From contig CM037788.1 of NCBI GenBank assembly GCA_021229015.1, positions 55,317,145 to 55,381,144 of the forward strand: a stretch of 64,000 nucleotides of DNA, given 5' to 3'. Under the pieces are notes generated by a model. That model was not told the DNA's origin, searched no databases, and saw nothing but the letters and a program-made list of their open reading frames with translations. The stretch is from Solen grandis (lineage: Eukaryota > Mollusca > Bivalvia > Adapedonta > Solenidae). The position numbers and the translations under genes were made by a program. This document shows positions 45,649-58,085 of the stretch, in pieces (position 1 is the first letter of the stretch; each line of letters begins with the position of its first letter).

Positions 45649-47746
45649 CAGTAAAACCACACTCTGCGACCAACTCGTTATCACGACCAACTCAATATTA
45701 CGGGCACATTTTGCCGGACCCGAATTTTTCTCTATATATTTCAATGGTCGCTCACCTCATTAAAGCGGGCAACTCAAAATTGCGTAAAAAGACCACTAAA
45801 ATCGGACCAAATCGTAAAATTAGTCTTCTTTTGACCTCAATAATGCGAACGAAGGTCCTGTGAAAATGTTTATTCAAGTTGTCATTTTACGACATCTGGT
45901 TTTTCGGTACAGGTGAAGGTCGCACGTGCCGTAATTCGGATGTTTTGATAACACGGTAGATAAGATTCGATGGAGAGTGAAAACAATGGGTGAGATGGGT
46001 AATATTACGTAACAGAGAGCAATTTTGGGATCTACGGATGTATTTGCTGTCAAGTTAACAAGTATTTGTTACATGTCCAGATGAGCTGCCCCTGATTAGC
46101 AGTAACAATCACCGTGACGCGTTTCGATTGACTAATGTTTTGACAGTCGTTAATTGGCACGAAGACTTCCCACGAAAACTTGACTAAAATAGTATTAAAT
46201 ATCCCGTCATATTATTCAATCACTTTCATAACTACTTTCCAAAGATTGCTTTAAAACTGAAATCAAACGTTAAGATCTTTAAATTCAAAAGAAATTGTCT
46301 TGAATCAAAACCGCACGGGGAAAAGTCGGAGGCAACTGGATAATTAAAAAAAGCTTATTACTACAACAATTGAATAAGCAATCAGCTTGATAACTATAGG
46401 AAAATTAGCGAAATTTAAATTGGGTAGACTTTTAATCGGCATGATATGACCATAGATTTTAATTTTTAATGTGAAAAAAAAAGTTTTATAAAAATAATCA
46501 GGATTATATTTCATAACAAAACTTTTAAAAAAAACATTAAATTGATTCAAGAGATATTATTTTCATCTATCAAATTAAAAAAAAAGTATTGAATTTGATC
46601 AACATTGAAATGAAATACAGTGAAACCTCTCTAAACCGCATAGTGCCCGGACCAACTGAAATGTCCGGTTTTCAGAGGTGTGCGGTTTACAGGGGTTTTT
46701 ACTCTTTGAGTGTTGTTCGTTATATGTATGGTATTATTCTCCACCTGTTATGTAAATGGAATTATATGTATGTAGACATATATGGCATTACTCTACGTCA
46801 TTTATGTGTGTGGTATTATTGCATTTTTTATATTTTATTCCGAAATGTTTCTATTAATGGTTTATAATACGTATAATAATTCTAGTGGGTATATATTATT
46901 GATACTAAATTCAACGTCTCTATTATTCAAATAGGACTTAAAAACATAACATGTAACGATATACTAATAAAACGCCTTTAACTTGCACACTAAATCATTG
47001 TCTACTATGCAGATTTCTTCATTGAAACATACATGGTTAATTGTCACCAATTAGTCATCTAACATATTTTTGCCGTATTATCTACTCAGCTTAAGTTTGT
47101 CACAAAATGCATTTTACAGAATAAACATCAGAAAGAGCCGATTATTTTCCTTCTTCCATACAGTATCCATCAATCATTTACGAGGAAGATAAAATGGTGC
47201 GTTTGTTGACGGATTTGTAAAGTCACTACTATAAATATGAAACTCTTCCGGATCTCAAAACGCTCGATTAACAATATTATTACCTTATTCCGTCTTTAAT
47301 CATGCCGGTCAACGTAATTGTAATTGTTCACCGCTAATTGTATTTAACACACACAGAAGATGACACGTCTACGCCGGTTAATCTCGCATACAGTTTTCAG
47401 AAAAAAATGCCAGTATATTTTACGGACATGTTCATGTTTTGCCTCGCGTGCGGTTTAAAGAGGAGAAAATACTCACAATTTATGTAAATATCACGAAATT
47501 ATCCTCCGGTATTCGGAATTCGGAGGTTCCGGTTTAGAGAGTGTTTTTTTCAATATAGAATATATAGGGAAATAATCGGGAGTTTATACTTCGTGCGGTT
47601 TAGAGAGTATTCCGGTTTATAGAGAGTGCGGTTTTGAGAGGTTCCACTGTATTTATGAAAAGACCAAACTCAATAATGAGACCAACTCAATAATAAGACC
47701 ACTTTCAGATGGACCCAATAGTGGTCTCATTATCGAGGTTTTACTG
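45649..47746. mobile_element. Outer pogo-like non-autonomous element
   Basis: Ends cagtaaaaccacactctgcg (left) and the inverse cagtaaaacctcgataatga (right), each bordered by TA (45647-48 and 47747-48). Without the nested element it is ~1.06 kb. No transposase coding remains. CAGT-starting ends with a TA target fit the pogo/Tigger group (family knowledge). Confidence 0.85.
46618..47649. mobile_element. Inner pogo-like non-autonomous element, nested
   Basis: Starts cagtgaaacctctctaaacc and ends with the inverse cagtggaacctctcaaaacc, bordered by TA at 46616-17 and 47650-51. 1032 bp. The subterminal region repeats the end motif (ggtttagagag, ggtttatagagag). Non-coding. It inserted into the outer element, so it is younger. 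Confidence 0.88.
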
Positions 47747-48921
47747 TATATTCTTACTCCTTTTCTGTAATCATTTTAACCCATAATTATAAATTTTAAA
47801 AAGTTTATTATAATATTTATAATTTGTGGTTCAGCAATTGTTTTCAGAATATTCTTTCATATACACATTCTTTGAAATTGAACATAAATGATTAAAAAGA
47901 CAAAATAAACTATTAAATATAGAAACTATTCTTTGTGGTTTATGTCAGTAATCAAACCCTAAGGAGAAAATGTAAAAAGAACAAGAAAAAGATTAAACAA
48001 AATATTTTAATTAACGGCTTAAAATACGCATACTGCCCCCCTCTCTTTCTCTTTTCAACTGTCTTGACCTTATAATATAACCTGTCTATGCACAGGACCC
48101 TTAGTCAAAAATTAAGATAAATAAATTCGACCCGTCTATATTATCTATAATTATATATGTGAGATATCGAGTTTTTTCTATAACCATTTTTTAAATGAAT
48201 ATCAGGGTCCTGTGGTCAATAAAAAGGAAGCAGATACAACGGAAAATAATAAATGTATAAAAACTAGTATTTAAAACATAGGCCTACCATACATATATAA
48301 CCTAACTACTTCTTATTTTCATCAAATTTATTGCTGTTATATCTTCGTTTCGCATTGAAATTATCATCCTTTAAGTTATCTTATCAAACCAACTAGATTT
48401 ATGTTTAATGAATCACTACCGTTGTGCAATGATCTGAGAATTCATTAATATCTAGGACACAATAGTTTAGAGTGCAATAACACTTGTGATTACATATCAA
48501 GTAGTAAACAGTACTGGTTGCATGTTTGTGCCATCGGGCAGATCAACATGATAGTCAAGGTGAATATCTTGTATAAAATCACGCAAATTTAAAACTTGAT
48601 AAAATCAATTAATAATCATTTTCTTTGAAAAAAAAAAAAGTGTGTAAGTGTGTATTGTTTAAACACATGCTCTTATATATGTAATTTATACATGTACAAC
48701 AAAGACCGGAAGATGTAAGTGTGAAAAGGAACAATGATATGATTGTTTGAAAATTGATAAAATTTATCACTTAATTATACTTATCAATTTGATTATATCT
48801 GTATGTTTATATATAACTTGTACATTGACAAAATTATTTACATGTTGAAAAGTTAACAGTAAGTTTTTAATATGACACCGCACGCATTTAACAGCTTTTC
48901 ACTACCTGGTCAAATTCCCAC

Positions 48922-48979
48922 TTCCCACTTTGCCAGCTTTCATTTAATACCAGAATATAGAAAGTTGGCAAAGTGGGAA
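48922..48979. repeat. Hairpin-forming inverted repeat, ~20-bp arms
   Basis: ttcccactttgccagctttc and gaaagttggcaaagtgggaa pair with a single mismatch around an ~18-nt loop. It lies 100 bp before the 21-bp minisatellite. The preceding 47750-48900 stretch is AT-rich with no gene. Confidence 0.85.
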
Positions 48980-49074
48980 CACCCTGAGAAAAATATTGAG
49001 CTATGGAACGCCACAGCTGTCTTATGTTCGGTATTGATGTTTAGATGGGTCCATATAGCATTTTGAGGGATTGT

Positions 49075-50180
49075 GTTATCATCATGTGAGGTTGTAATAT
49101 CATCATGTGATGTTGTAATATCATCATGTGAGGTTGTATTATCATCATGTGGGGTTGTAATATCATCATGTGGGTTGTAATATCATCATGTGGGGTTGTA
49201 ATATCATCATGTGAGGTTGTAATATCATCATGTGGGGTTGTAATATCATCATGTGGAGGTTTGTAATATCATCATGTGAGGTTGTAATATCATCATGTGA
49301 GGTTGTAATATCATCATGTGGGGTTGTAATATCATCATGTGAGGTTGTAATATCATCATGTGGGGTTGTAATATTGTCATGTGGGGTTGTAATATCATCA
49401 TGTGAGGTTGTAATATCATCATGTGGGGTTGTAATATCATCATGTGGGGTTGTAATGTTATCATATGAGGTTGTAATATCATCATGTGAGGTTGTAATAT
49501 CATCATGTGGGGTTGTAATATCATCATGTGGGGTTGTAATATCATCATGTGAGGTTGTAATATCATCATGTGGGGTTGTAATATCATCATGTGGGGTTGT
49601 AATATTATCATGATGGGTTGTAATATATCATGTGTTATTCATCATGTGGGGTTGTAATATCATCATGTGAGGTTGTAATATCATCATGTGGGGTTGTAAT
49701 GTTATCATATGGAGTTGTAATATCATCATGTGAGGTTGTAATATCATCATGTTGGGTTGTAATATCATCATGTGAGGTTGTAATATCATCATGTGAGGTT
49801 GTAATATCATCATGTGGGTTGTAATATCATCATGTGAGGTTGTAATATCATCATGTGGGGTTGTAATATCATCATGTGAGGTTGTAATATCATCATGTGG
49901 GGTTGTAATATCATCATGTGGGGTTGTAATGTTATCATATGGAGTTGTAATGTCATTGTGTGAGGTTGTAATGTCATCATGTGGGGTTGTAATGTCATCA
50001 TGTGAGGTTGTAATGTCATCATGTGGGGTTGTAATATCATCATGTGGGGTTGTTATATCATCATGTGAGGTTGTAATGTTATCATATGGAGTTGTAATGT
50101 CATTGTGTGAGGTTATTAAGACATCATACATGGTTGTTAAGTCATTATATGGGGCTGTAATATCATCATGTGGGGTTGAT
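49075..50180 (+). repeat. 21-bp minisatellite, ~52 copies
   Basis: Consensus gtgrggttgtaatatcatca + t. Two main variants differ at one R position (gtgagg / gtgggg). Variant units (gttatcatatgg...) recur at 49931 and 50078, 147 bp or seven units apart, which shows block duplication. Because 21 is a multiple of three, spurious open frames run through on both strands (VVISSC and MMILQPH repeats); I do not regard them as genes. Confidence 0.95.
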
Positions 50181-50189
50181 TTGCCATTT

Positions 50190-50595
50190 TGGGTGGTGCA
50201 GTTGTCCTTCTGTGATGTCCACTTGACTTAATGTGTGGTGCAGTTGTCCTTCTGTGATGTCCACTTGACTTGCTGTGTGATGCAGTTGTCATTCTGTTAT
50301 ATCCACTTTAATTGCTGTGTGGTGCATTTTTCCCTCTATTATGTTCACTTGACTTGCTGTGTGATGCAGTTGTCCTTTTGTGATGTTCATTTGACTTGCT
50401 GTGTGATGCAGTTGTCCTTCTGTGATGTCCACTTGACTTGCTGTGTGATGCAGTTGTCATTCTGTTATATCCACTTTAATTGCTGTGTGGTGCATTTTTC
50501 CCTCTATTATGTTCACTTGACTTGCTGTGTGATGCAGTTGTCCTTTTGTGATGTTCAATTGGCTTGCTGTGTGATGCAGTTGTCCACTTGACATT
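50190..50595 (+). repeat. 42-bp minisatellite, left array (~10 copies)
   Basis: Unit with gcagttgtccttctgtgatg, then tccacttgacttgctgtgtg. The variant block attctgttatatccacttta... occurs at 50291 and 50459, 168 bp (four units) apart, so a four-unit higher-order repeat exists. The same unit forms a larger array at 56985-58085 in the opposite orientation. Confidence 0.95.
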
Positions 50596-50896
50596 GTGAT
50601 CGGTTGATTAGTATTACATCCTGTTCATTAATATGCTGCCATGTACAGGTAGTATGCTGTGATGTTGTTCTCTACTATGTGGTTCATTCGGCACATATAC
50701 TGTTCGGATGAAGTCCGAAATGTTGCGAATTGACGATATCGAGTTGGTTTACCGTTATTTCCTTATTTCATTGTTTTCCTATTTTCATTTATTTAACGTT
50801 GTATGTTAAAGGACAACCAAAATTTTAAGATCCCTCATGTTAGACAATATACAAGTATATTTGCCAACTTTTGAAGTTGCAAAAACTCACATTCTA
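50596..50896 (+). repeat. Left single-copy arm of the large inverted structure
   Basis: The ~300 bp after the array (gtgatcggttgattagtatt ... ttgcaaaaactcacattcta) is matched by the reverse complement of 56694-56985 with few differences. Homology stops abruptly after cattcta. Confidence 0.93.
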
Positions 50897-51369
50897 GTAG
50901 TATTTTTCAGGGGCGTAGCTTGGATTCACTAAAAGTGTAGGTAGGTTTTCATACCGCGGAGGATCTGTCGGGGGACTTTGGATATTTGCATGGCCGTGGG
51001 AACAATCTGATTGGTTTTCAGGCTTTCTTTTTAATAGAAATATACCCATTTTATGTGGAATTTCAAGTAATTATTAAATACTCATAAGTAGCCTTTACAC
51101 TCATGACTCTCACTCATACTGCTCTGAGAACAAAAGTGCATCTAGATCTGTCATATGTAAGCACCTAATATCATGAATTTGTAATAATTATTGTTACGTG
51201 TGTGTGTTTGACTTACACATGTGACTGACATTAGAGTTTTTATTTAATGCTTACTGTTGAAATACTATGTTTAATCAGTGAGATTAAATCTATATCTCAC
51301 AATGTGTGTGATGTAGATCTGCCGGGACTACCTTTTTACATATAAAGGGTATGTACATGTGTTACCCAG

Positions 51370-53855
51370 TGTTACCCATACGTAAGTGGCCGGTGCCGAA
51401 AAATGTTAAGGAATTGCGTCAATTCCTTGGATTTGCAGGGTATTACCGCCGCTTTGTGGAGAATTATGCCACCATAGCTGATTCTCTAAATGCACTGCTC
51501 AGAGGACACTGCCTTAATGGTAATAAGGGGTCTAAGAAAAAGAAAATTCCTGTAAAGTGGACCTGGGGTTAAGACCAGCAGACAGCTTTCGATACCCTTG
51601 TAGAGAAGCTGACTACTGCCCCAGTTCTGGCTTTTGCGGATTACACCAAAGATTTCATTCTGCACACCGATAGCTCTGGTACTGGTCTTGGAGCGGTCTT
51701 ATACCAAAAGCAGGATGATGGTTCGGGGCGTGTAATTGCATATGCGAGTCGAAGTTTGAGACCCAGTGAAAAGAAATATCCGGCCCACTAGTTGGAATTT
51801 CTTGCACTGAAGTGGGCTGTCACAGAAAAGGTCAATGACTACCTTTGGGGTAACACTTTTGAGGTAGTTACAGACAATAACCCACTTACCTATGTGCTTA
51901 CCACTGCTAAGCTGGATGCCACTAGTCACCGTTGGGTAGCCGCTTTGGCAAATTTCAACTTCTCCCTCAAGTATAGAGCTGGCAAGTTGAATGCGGATGC
52001 TGATGGTTTGTCACGCATCCCTGTGGTGTTTCCAGAAGCCGTGCAAGCTATTTGTACATCAGTTACTGCTGATGTGCCACTAGTTACTTGTGTGTCTGCT
52101 GGTTGTTTGCCTCCTTCGGCCGAGGAGGCTGAGAATCAGTATGGCAACTTCCAGAAGGTTGAATGGAAAGTGGAACAAGCACGTAACAAAGTATTGTCCA
52201 GGGTCTCAAGCCTTCTTCGTAGTGGTCTCCGCCCCAGGGAGGAGGAACTTAGGCGTGAGCCTTGGCAGGTACAGCAATTCCTTCGGGAATGGAACCGTCT
52301 CACCATTGAGAGCGGAGTGCTGTATAGGACCACTACTCAAAATAGTCAGCCTTGTAGACAGTTGGTTCTACCAGTGTCCTACCGTAAACTTGCCTTAAAA
52401 GGAGTACATGAGGATGTTGGTCATCCTGGCAAGGAAAAGACACTGTGGCTCGCTAGGCAACGATTTTATTGGCCTGGTCTTGAGAAAGACGTTGATGTCA
52501 TGGTAGAGACCTGTAAACGTTGCATTTGCAGAAAAAGCCCTATCCAAACTGCGGAATTGGTAAACATTAAGACTTCTAGACCAATGGAACTGGTTTGCGT
52601 AGACTTTCTTACACTAGAAATGTCTAAAGGTGGATTCGAGAACATACTGGTAATCACAGATCATTTTACCAGGTATGCTCAGGCAGTCCCTTGCAAAAAT
52701 CAGACCGCGCAAACCACTTCCAAAGCCCTATATGATCACTTTTTCAGATATTACTCCTTTCCTGAGAAACTGCACAGTGATCAAGGCAGAAACTTCGAAA
52801 GTAAGATTATTCGTGAGCTTTGCAAACTTGCCGGCATTGCAAAAACACGTACAACTCCGTACCATGCTCAGTCTAACCCATCTGAACGCTTTAATCAGAC
52901 ACTTTTGAAGATGCTTGGAACACTAGAAACTGACCAAAAATATGACTGGAAATCCTATATTACTCCCCTGGTACAGGCGTATATCGCAACAAGGAGTGAC
53001 GCAACTGGATTTTCCCCTCACTACCTGATGTTCGGATGGCACCCCAGGCTTGCTGTCGATGCATATTTAGGTACCGGACCAAAGCTAGGACATGCTGATC
53101 ACAAGTCATATGCTGAAAAGCTAAAGAGCAGGTTGCAGTTTGCTTACAAACTGTCCGCTGCTGAGTCGGCAAAACAAGGAGCCAAGGGAAAGCTCTATTA
53201 TGATCAACGTGCCAAAACTTCCAAGTTGGAAGTCGGTGACCGGGTGCTGGTTCTGTCTGTTGGCTATAAAGGCAAACATAAATTAGCAGACAGGTGGGAA
53301 GAACAGCCTTACTGTATTGTTTCTATTCCCAATCCAGGTATTCCAGTCTATGATGTGCAACGGGAAGATGGTCAGGGCAAGATCCGAACCTTGCACCGCA
53401 ACATGTTGTTGCAATTCAATGCCCTGCCTCCTGATCCAGCCCTGGCTGTACATCACAGACAGAGAAAGGCTTACAACAAGCCTGTGGGTAAATCACAAGT
53501 GGTATCCGAGTGTGACTCGGATTCCAGTTCGAGTTCTGGTTCTGGGATTTATATAATTCCCCAGAAACGGAGGTTGCGAAACCTCTACCGTGGTAGCTCC
53601 CAACCTACCCAGAATGCAGACAGTGTCCCCACTGTCCGCAGTGCTGACAGTGTCACTACTATCCGTAGAGATGTACCTAGTGAGTCGTTCCCTGGGCTCA
53701 ACCCTGGGGATCAGACCACTATGCCGGTACTTGAGGAGCCACGGCGCTCGACAAGAGTCCGCAAGGCTCCCGACCGACTTGGCCAGTGGGTTTTTCAACT
53801 TACAGCTGCAAAAAATCCACCACATTCTGATTCTGTCACCGAGTATTTTGTTTGA
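51370..53855 (+). pseudogene. Gypsy pol: RT end, RNase H, integrase, chromodomain-less tail
   Basis: Reads from the last part of the RT connection (ELRQFLGFAGYYRRFVENY), through a TAA at 51570-51572, into RNase H (HTDSSGTGLGAV; VTDNNPLTYVL; ADADGLSR), with a TAG at 51789-51791 beside the RNase H Glu. It then stays open for 687 codons. Integrase zinc ligands are H206, H211, C241 and C244 counted in that last frame; the DDE core is D271 (CVDFL), D330 (HSDQG) and E365 (SERFNQTL). After the core comes the KLADRWEEQPYCIV-type GPY/F region, then a Ser-rich and basic tail. Two stops and the missing 5' half make it inactive, but the integrase itself looks intact. Without frameshifts over 2 kb it is probably young. 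Confidence 0.93.
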
Positions 53856-54205
53856 TTGGTGCAGTTTGATCCGGATTTATTTGTATCTATTGTGACCTTA
53901 TTTTAAGTCATTATTTTCAGATTATATTTAATTCTAGCTTGTTGCTGATAGCATATTTTGCAAAAGCCCATATGTAAATAAGTTGATATTTCAGCAAGAG
54001 CCACTGTGCTGTTTAGTTATAAGCAGTATGGAATTTTCTGTTTCACAACAGAACCTGAATTGTTTGTGGGTGGTTTTATTCTTACCAATTTTTGTTGTTT
54101 TAACTGGTACAAGACAATTGTGTTATTTCATTGGTAGATCTAGGTATAATGAACCTTTGAGTGCATTTTGAAATGCCAGGAGACATTTTTCCCAGGGAGG
54201 GAGTG

Positions 54206-54851
54206 TGTTACCCAGGTTTCATTATTCAATATCTCGTCATGCCTCATTATCATTATGTATTTTGTCTTAAACCAGTATGTTGTGTATTAAGTGTGTGTTC
54301 AGTCATGATTGGTTTCCAGTCTTGGTTATGTCCTGTCTGAGTGCACTGTAAATACATGTCTAGAGTGAATGAGTGGTCTGGTCAGTTTTGGAACTGGTTG
54401 GACAGCTTTACTATATTGTAAACAACTAAAATTACTAACCAATCACATTTCATATCTCTCAACCACCTGACTAACTGTCCAGTTAACATCACTTTGGGCT
54501 AGGTCTTGGACCTGTTAACGTCTCTGTACAGCAGCGAGCTTGTTAAGAAAATTATCTATTTCTTGGTGCCACCGCCCGGTAAGTTAAATATTTAAGATAG
54601 CATTTGTAAACTCACTTGTAATGTATTTATTTAGTTTCTTAATTGTTATCTTCAAATGCTTATTTATAATTCCGAAGTGTGAATTGTTGAAATTGTGAAA
54701 ATTTACTTTTAGAATTTTCAGTGTTGAAATTTATTTAAATATTGCAATTCATTTCTGTTTTAGGTTGTTTTTTTTGTTCCTCTCTTCGAAATAAAACAAC
54801 TGAACTGAACCTGCACCGGCTAAGTTTTTTTATATAAAACCCCGGTCAACA
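54206..54851 (+). repeat. Gypsy 3' LTR, 646 bp
   Basis: Begins tgttaccc and ends ggtcaaca, imperfect TG..CA inverted ends. Contains aataaaa at about 54790 as a possible polyadenylation signal. Confidence 0.9.
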
Positions 54852-54894
54852 CATGGATATGTAGCAGCAGTAAACATAAAATAAAAAGAAAATT

Positions 54895-55035
54895 TGTTTT
54901 GAGTGAATATGGAATACATCTCATCTCGAGGTGATACATGTACAATCTTAACATTTTCGCGCGCGCTACGCACTCTTGAATATATTAAGTTGAATCACTT
55001 CTCGATGAGATATTTTCCATTTTCACTCAAATTAA
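54895..55035. repeat. Dispersed repeat shared with 38095-38230
   Basis: Both loci carry gatatggaat/gaatatggaat, tctcatct.gaagtgatac / cgaggtgatac, a gcgtagcg-like element and tgcatcacttc / tgaatcacttc in the same order. Small non-coding element of unknown type. 55035-56150 has no supported gene. Confidence 0.5.
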
Positions 55036-56159
55036 ACACATTTCCTCTATGTATTAATCATACAGTGAAACCTATGTCCCTATCGACATCCTGTTGACGT
55101 ACTCCCTATAATATAAATTTAATAACAGAAAACACATAATTAACGCTCTTAAGCATCGTCATATCGATGCATAAATATTACATAAGTAGAACATATAGTT
55201 GTGTGCATTTGCATTAGAAAAAACTGATGTCTGAAAGGCAATATACAAGTTTCAAGCAAAATTATTAACTTGTTTTAGGTCTGTCATTTATAAAATATGT
55301 ACCCTTAAACACCCAGAGGAGAAAAGTACATTTATGCATTTTGCCTCATAAAATCAAATTACCGTAAAGCAGATTTATTATTACCTAAGTAATCCGAAGA
55401 TGTGTCTGATAAGAATGGTGTAGCCATAATATACATAATTCAAGGACTTTACATGTACCTTACAGCGGTATTGTGACTATTGTCATAGTATTGGTAAATA
55501 ATTTACGCATCACGCGGCATGAATATTGACTGCGTGTCAATTATGTCTGCAGTTAATGTCATTTCATTTTTGAGATAATATAGTTTGTAGTTTTGCCAGT
55601 TTACTGAACTGGAAGACTAATTTTCTTTATTTTCAATAATTTAAAATTTTGATAACTGTTGAGATGTTCAAACAAAAACACGTTTTTTCCAACTCACTCA
55701 TTATTGAAAAACATATAATTTTACGTTACATATAAACATAATATTGTTTATAATTATTCGAAAATACTTTGATACCATAGCACAGATTCTTACTAAATGT
55801 TTGACCACTATTTCGCCTGTCCGGGCTGTTTTTATTTTTAATCTTTGAAAAAAATGTGTAGGCATGTGCCTACTGTGCCTATAGGAAGCTACACCAATGT
55901 TTTTATGCAAATTCTCAATAAAAATGCAGTTTTAGTTAAAAAAGCAAACAACTATGATTTGCATTTAAGAATTTTCCTACATCAGTGGATTTCATCTGAA
56001 AAAATAAAGAAAATATCTCCTGATTGCATTTTACAACATGACAGAACTGTAATTAGTAAAAAGTATTGCAAGTGAATGGAAATCAACAAAGAAAGACACT
56101 GAGCAAGATGAAGAAATGAAACGAAAGTTGAATAATTTTTCATCCCACCTGTTGCAAAC

Positions 56160-56342
56160 TTTCCAACAAAAAAGAAACCAAACAGAAAATCTGTTACCCA
56201 CCACCGGCTTCTTACAAGCGTAGATGTCATAAACGAGAAACTTAGAGTTGAATATATAATGGTTGAAAAGGAGAAAAAGAAGCAAGCCAGGACCGAACGA
56301 AAATCTAAACCTAGTAAACGAATTAAAACAGAAAAGAGTTGA
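56160..56342 (+). pseudogene. Possible C-terminal tail of a pogo/Tigger-like transposase
   Basis: Open frame reading KPNRKSVTHHRLLTSVDVI, then a long Lys/Glu/Arg helix and a TGA at 56340-56342. DDE_1 (pogo/jerky type) transposases in invertebrates commonly end in a 'LLTSxDVI + basic coiled' tail (recalled resemblance). No DDE catalytic block was found nearby. It may be the leftover coding part of the element whose long inverted arms surround it. Confidence 0.35.
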
Positions 56343-56693
56343 AAAAAAATGATTGATTGATTGCTGTTGCTTAATATAATGAGAGACCACCAAGAACTGT
56401 TGCATACTTACGAAGATCTGACACAGCTATCATAGCAAACATTTTTTTGCTCTGCTTTGAAATAATAGGATAAATAGAATACTAAGTAAGTGTTGAATAA
56501 AGATAACTTTATCCTGCTTGGCTTAGAAAATATAAAACGCTCGCCAAGGCTCATGGTTTATTTTTTTTATCTCTTCAGATGAAATCCACTGATGTAAAAA
56601 AAAATCTAAAAATGTAAAAATATAATGAAAAACATAACATGTTTGCATTTTTTAATTAAAACTTCATTTTATTGAGAATTTGAAAAAAAAAAA

Positions 56694-56985
56694 TAGAATG
56701 TGAGTTTTTGCAACTTCAAAAGTTGGCAAATATACAAGTTTGTATATTGTCTAACACAAAAGAATCTTAAAATTTGGGTGTATCCCTTAACATCCAACAT
56801 GAAAGAAATGAAAATAAGGAAATGACCAAATCGGTGTGGTCAATGCGCAACATTTCACACTTCATCCGAACAGTACATGTGCCGAATGAACCACATAGGA
56901 GAGAACAACATCACAGCATACTACCTGTACATGTCCGCATATTAATGAACAGGATGTAATACTAATCAGCCAATCACAATGTCAA
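56694..56985 (-). repeat. Right single-copy arm of the large inverted structure
   Basis: Reverse complement of 50596-50896. Shared landmarks are gcaacttcaaaagttggcaa, cttcatccgaacagtacatg and aatgaacaggatgtaatact. Confidence 0.93.
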
Positions 56986-58085
56986 GTGGACATAACAGAA
57001 GGACAACGGCACCACACAGCAAGTCAAGTGAAGATAACAGGACAACTGCACCACACAGCAAGTCAAGTGGACATCACAGAAGGACAACTGCAACACACAG
57101 CATTTCAAGTGGATGTAACAGAATGACAACTGCATCACACAGCAAGTCAAGTGGAGATAACAGAAGGACAACTGCACCACACAGCAAGTCAAGTGGATGT
57201 AACAGAATGACAACTGCACCACACAGCAAGTCAAGTGGAGATAACAGAAGGACAACTGCACCACACAGCAAGTCAAACGGACATCACAGAATGAAAACTG
57301 CACCACACAGCAATTCAAGTGGATGTAACAGAATGACAACTGCATCACACAGCAAGTCAAGTGGACATCACAGAAGGACAACTGCATCACACAGCAAGTC
57401 AAGTGGACAACACAGAAGGACAACTGCTTCACACATTTAGTCAAGCGGACATCACAGAAGGACAACTGCACCACACAGCAAGTCAACTGAACATCACAGA
57501 ACGACAACTGCATCACACAGCAAGTCAAGTGGAGATAACAGAGGCATCACAAGAAGTCAAGTGATGTAACAGAATGCATGCACACACAGCAAGTCAAGTG
57601 GAGATAACAGAAGGACAACTGCACCACACAGCAAGTCAAGTGGACATCACAGAATGAAAACTGCACCACACAGCAATTCAAGTGGATGTAACAGAATGAC
57701 AACTGCATCACACAGCAAGTCAAGTGGACATCACAGAAGGACAACTGCATCACACAGCAAGTCAAGTGGACAACACAGAAGGACAACTGCCACACTTTAG
57801 CCAAGCGGACATCACAGAAGGACACTGCACCCAAGCAAGTCAATGAACATCACGAGACGACAAACTCACACACAGTCATTGACATCACAGAATGAAATGC
57901 ATCACACAGCAAGCAAGTGAATACATGAGGACAACTGCACACAAAGCAAGTCAAGACATCACAGAAGAAAACTACACCACACAGCATTTCAAGTGGATGT
58001 AACTGAATGACAACTGCACACACAGTCAGACAGATGACCCACATGAGATAAGACATCACAAAAGGACAACTGCACACCCACATAA
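56985..58085 (-). repeat. 42-bp minisatellite, right array, inverted (~26 copies)
   Basis: Unit agtcaagtggacatcacaga, then aggacaactgcaccacacagca. Clean and in register to about 57540, then units carry many one- and two-base losses up to 58085. Open frames on both strands (Cys-rich minus, SKSSGHHRR plus) are by-products of the 42-bp period. Confidence 0.95.

Larger units (their letters stand above)
51360..54851 (+). mobile_element. Ty3/Gypsy LTR retrotransposon, internally deleted
   Basis: The 3' LTR (54206-54851) follows a purine-rich tract, gggagggagtg. The 5' LTR is reduced to its first ten bases (tgttacccag, 51360-51369), which run straight into pol at a second tgttaccc. The element is flanked by catg direct repeats at 51356-51359 and 54852-54855 (target-site duplication). 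Gag, protease and most of the reverse transcriptase are missing. It lies in the core of the large inverted structure. Confidence 0.92.

Noticed and set aside
45575..46867. Short coding frames in the nested elements (for example 46589-46867)
   Set aside because: They lie inside non-autonomous pogo-like elements, contain the terminal repeat sequence itself and show no transposase residues.
49075..50180. CRISPR-like array
   Set aside because: Units are contiguous 21-mers without unique spacers, and the genome is eukaryotic.
49230..50231. Open frames of 120-167 codons across the 21-bp array, giving VVISSC or MMILQPH/DDITT repeat proteins
   Set aside because: The period is a multiple of three, so several frames on both strands stay open by chance. 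No non-repeat domain, start context or gene structure is associated.
56974..57528. 184-codon Cys-rich minus-strand frame as a secreted Cys-rich repeat protein
   Set aside because: It is the 42-bp minisatellite read in one frame. The plus strand is open as well, and the inverted array at 50235-50591 gives the same artefact.
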